From Desulfosudis oleivorans (GTDB taxonomy: Bacteria; Desulfobacterota; Desulfobacteria; Desulfobacterales; SURF-7): 64,000 bases of DNA. Position numbers and translations under genes: made by a program. Below are positions 62,617-64,000 of this stretch, in pieces. How positions within the stretch are numbered: the first letter of the stretch is position 1; each line of letters starts with the position of its first letter. Below the pieces are notes generated by a model. That model was not told the DNA's origin. It made no database searches and saw only the letters and a list, made by a program, of their open reading frames with translations. The DNA is taken from the NCBI GenBank assembly GCA_020723305.1, contig DYJC01000002.1, positions 372,001-436,000 of the forward strand. The letters run 5' to 3'.

Positions 62617-63322
62617 CTATCTTCCTATTGGTTTCATATTCGTGACAAAATAGCCGCCGGTTCTGGGTGCGCCGCGAAACTCAATTTCACCTTGGCCTTT
62701 TAGCTGTTTCAGCCAGCGTTCAATGGTTTTACGAGGGCTTCCGGTAGCGGTTTCAAAAAAAGGCGCTCTTTGCCCGGGGTTTTGACGAATCAGAACGAGG
62801 AGTCGGGTTACTCCCTCACTTACTCCCTCACTTACTCCCTCACTTACTCCCTCACTTACACCCTCACTTACACCCTCAGTTACTCCCTCATCCAGTATAG
62901 ATTTAAATAATGTTACTTTAAATCCATGCTGAAATTCTTGAAAAAGCGGGGCAGGGATGCACCACCATATTCACAACAATTTCCCGTATGGCTTCCATGG
63001 GGTAGTCGTAGCGTTCCTCTCTTTCCGGTTTTCCTGTGATAATATAAGCAAGCATGAGATTTTTTTTGATGAAATCAATTGACTGATCAAGTTGACCAAT
63101 CAAATCCGAGTTTAGGCTGATACTGTCGATAATGGTGGTTTCGCTTTTAAATCTTCCGATTTGCAGAGAGGTAATAGCAGAAACATTATCAACAAAAAGC
63201 AAATAGGCTGCAAAAGTCAGTTTATCGGTTTTTAAATGCAATCGGCTTAATTGGGTGTTCACTGACAGTGATTTCAACAATGTTTTTACTATTTTTAGGT
63301 GGCAAAAATTAAGATGGCTCAT
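62617..63322 (-). pseudogene. Decayed AlbA_2/RecG-like transcriptional regulator
   Basis: The minus strand keeps the family's middle block, QIGRFKSETTIIDSISLNSD and YPMEAIREIVVNMVVH (about 62950-63200). A frame change then follows, and the continuation is FKNFSMDLK or FQEFQHGFKVTLFKSILDEG. The AlbA_2 N-terminus is missing and about 100 residues around HRDY...GNG appear deleted. The far C-terminus is a winged-helix-like segment (GSPRKTIERWLKQLKGQGE, FRGAPRTGGYFVTNMK) ending at TAG 62617. Several GAGGGxGTAAGT units encode EGVS repeats between them. Not functional as one protein. Confidence 0.75.
62810..62892. repeat. 12-bp tandem repeat (about six units, EGVS coding)
   Basis: The unit ACTCCCTCACTT (with ACACCCTCACTT and ACTCCCTCAGTT variants) repeats about six times. 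On the minus strand it encodes EGVS/EGVT repeats. It lies inside the decayed regulator, in the linker where intact relatives carry similar repeats of variable number. Confidence 0.85.
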
Positions 63323-63335
63323 TAGGATATTTGAT

Positions 63336-63638
63336 TTATGACAATCGTATTCCGGTCTTTGCTACTTCACGATAAAATTCCAAAGGATCTTTATCGGTAA
63401 CAAATAGATGTGGTTCGATCCTGACATCAATATGCCGCCTTATCTGATACAATTTTTTCATGGTGGACAGATAATCTGCATCCAGACTTTTGACAATTAT
63501 GCCGACATCAATATCACTGTCATCCCTTTGCTGTTTTCTGGCATAAGAGCCAAAAAGCCAGGCGCTTTCAAAATGAATAATCCGGCTGATGTCTTTCAGG
63601 TATTTTTGCACTGTTGCAATAGCTGCTGCTTGATCCAT
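63336..63638 (-). CDS. MNT-domain nucleotidyltransferase
   Basis: A 100-residue minimal nucleotidyltransferase: SAWLFGSYARKQQRDDSDID matches GSxARGxxxxxSD(I/L)D, with the two catalytic Asp in DSDIDVGI. A third acidic position in HIDVRIEPHLFV fits the family. It overlaps the HEPN gene by 43 bp. Such pairs are often toxin-antitoxin or substrate-modifying modules, with this protein in the MntA role. Here the activity of either partner cannot be told. Confidence 0.85.
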   Translation of the reverse strand: MDQAAAIATVQKYLKDISRIIHFESAWLFGSYARKQQRDDSDIDVGIIVKSLDADYLSTMKKLYQIRRHIDVRIEPHLFVTDKDPLEFYREVAKTGIRLS

Positions 63639-64000
63639 TGGTGCATCTCCAGAGTTTGCCGATACATGGTATCTGCATATTTTTGATCAAATCGTTCGTT
63701 TATGAAATCTTTATATTCCGGATATCTGGTCTGAATATTCAATGGTTCCAATTCATCGAGCAAATCAACATAAACTTCCGGAAACAAATTCAATATCTCT
63801 ACTTTTGAACTGAGAAACGCTAGATTATGCGTTCTTGGAGGTATTTCGGAAAATTTAAACTGCCAAAATGCTTTTAATATTTTCTCTATTGTCTGATGAC
63901 ACATAAAACCAACATAAAGGAATCGCTTGGCCTTCAACATCGACTTGGCAGTATCTAAATCATATTCTGAAAGGTTTATCCAATAAGAGATTTTTTTATC
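63596..64000 (-). CDS. HEPN-domain protein, N-terminus beyond the window
   Basis: The frame runs without a stop to the window edge, so the true start is outside; the internal ATG at 63940 would cut the fold. In the visible part, SYWINLSEYDLDTAKSMLKAK, KRFLYVGFMCHQTIEKILKA and PPRTHNLAFLSSKVEIL match the HEPN (PF05168) pattern. The RxxxxH-type ribonuclease motif of HepT toxins is not evident. It overlaps the nucleotidyltransferase gene, the usual HEPN-MNT arrangement. Confidence 0.8.
   Translation of the reverse strand, partial: DKKISYWINLSEYDLDTAKSMLKAKRFLYVGFMCHQTIEKILKAFWQFKFSEIPPRTHNLAFLSSKVEILNLFPEVYVDLLDELEPLNIQTRYPEYKDFINERFDQKYADTMYRQTLEMHQWIKQQLLQQCKNT

Noticed and set aside
62810-62892. 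Short regular repeats that could suggest a CRISPR
   Set aside because: The units are 12 bp, contiguous and without spacers; they are coding tandem repeats.
63336-64000. Firm HepT/MntA toxin-antitoxin call
   Set aside because: The HEPN gene is cut by the window edge and no RxxxxH motif is visible, so only the domain pair is claimed.

Overview
The window is a long, AT-rich polysaccharide biosynthesis and export island in which essentially every gene lies on the minus strand, so transcription runs from about 62.6 kb down to about 2.5 kb. Nothing in it is a taxonomic marker. The mix of features (ABC-exported glycan, MBOAT acetyltransferases, TPR membrane proteins, a deltaproteobacterial-looking GEMM riboswitch, HEPN/nucleotidyltransferase pair, C-rich palindromic repeats) suggests a Gram-negative deltaproteobacterium (Desulfobacterota), with modest confidence.

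Right edge, promoter-proximal in minus-strand sense (62.6-64 kb): a HEPN gene running off the window, a nucleotidyltransferase-domain gene and a decayed AlbA_2/RecG-like regulator. Next comes a Wzm/Wzt-type ABC exporter (60.3-62.6 kb) whose ATPase has a C-terminal glycan-recognition-type domain, then a neuB-neuC-neuA set for a CMP-nonulosonate (57.2-60.2 kb). Next is a 950-residue surface-carbohydrate transferase with an FG-GAP-like tail (54.4-57.2 kb).

The middle (about 15-54 kb) is dominated by glycosyltransferases (GT2, GT4 and less typical types), eight SAM methyltransferase domains, an asparagine-synthase-like amidotransferase, a WbsX protein, a sulfotransferase-glycosyltransferase fusion, two radical SAM proteins, a UGM-like FAD oxidoreductase, hexapeptide acyltransferases, and a UDP-GlcNAc dehydratase / reductase / 2-epimerase trio predicted to make a UDP-2-acetamido-2,6-dideoxy-L-hexose. 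Three separate MBOAT + SGNH pairs (7-10.4, 11.7-14.3 and 18.5-20.9 kb) predict three O-acetylation machines. The left part adds a GT2 + DUF2304 pair and a TMTC-like GT-C/TPR membrane protein.

The left end (0.4-2.5 kb) is a different unit: two small secreted proteins sharing an N-terminal GQA-type motif. They lie behind a c-di-GMP-I (GEMM) class riboswitch with an apparent Shine-Dalgarno-sequestering arm and three diverged tandem promoter-like modules. A decayed ISAs1 transposase lies at the extreme left.

Several small non-autonomous elements are scattered through the island. One family of 121-142 bp has GAGC(C/T)AAT-type inverted ends, four full copies and one half copy. It appears to make 4-bp target duplications, and it has altered the 3' ends of at least two genes. 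No tRNA, rRNA or CRISPR was seen. No Wzx/Wzy or initiating phosphoglycosyl transferase was recognised, which fits an ABC-exported glycan whose initiation genes are elsewhere.
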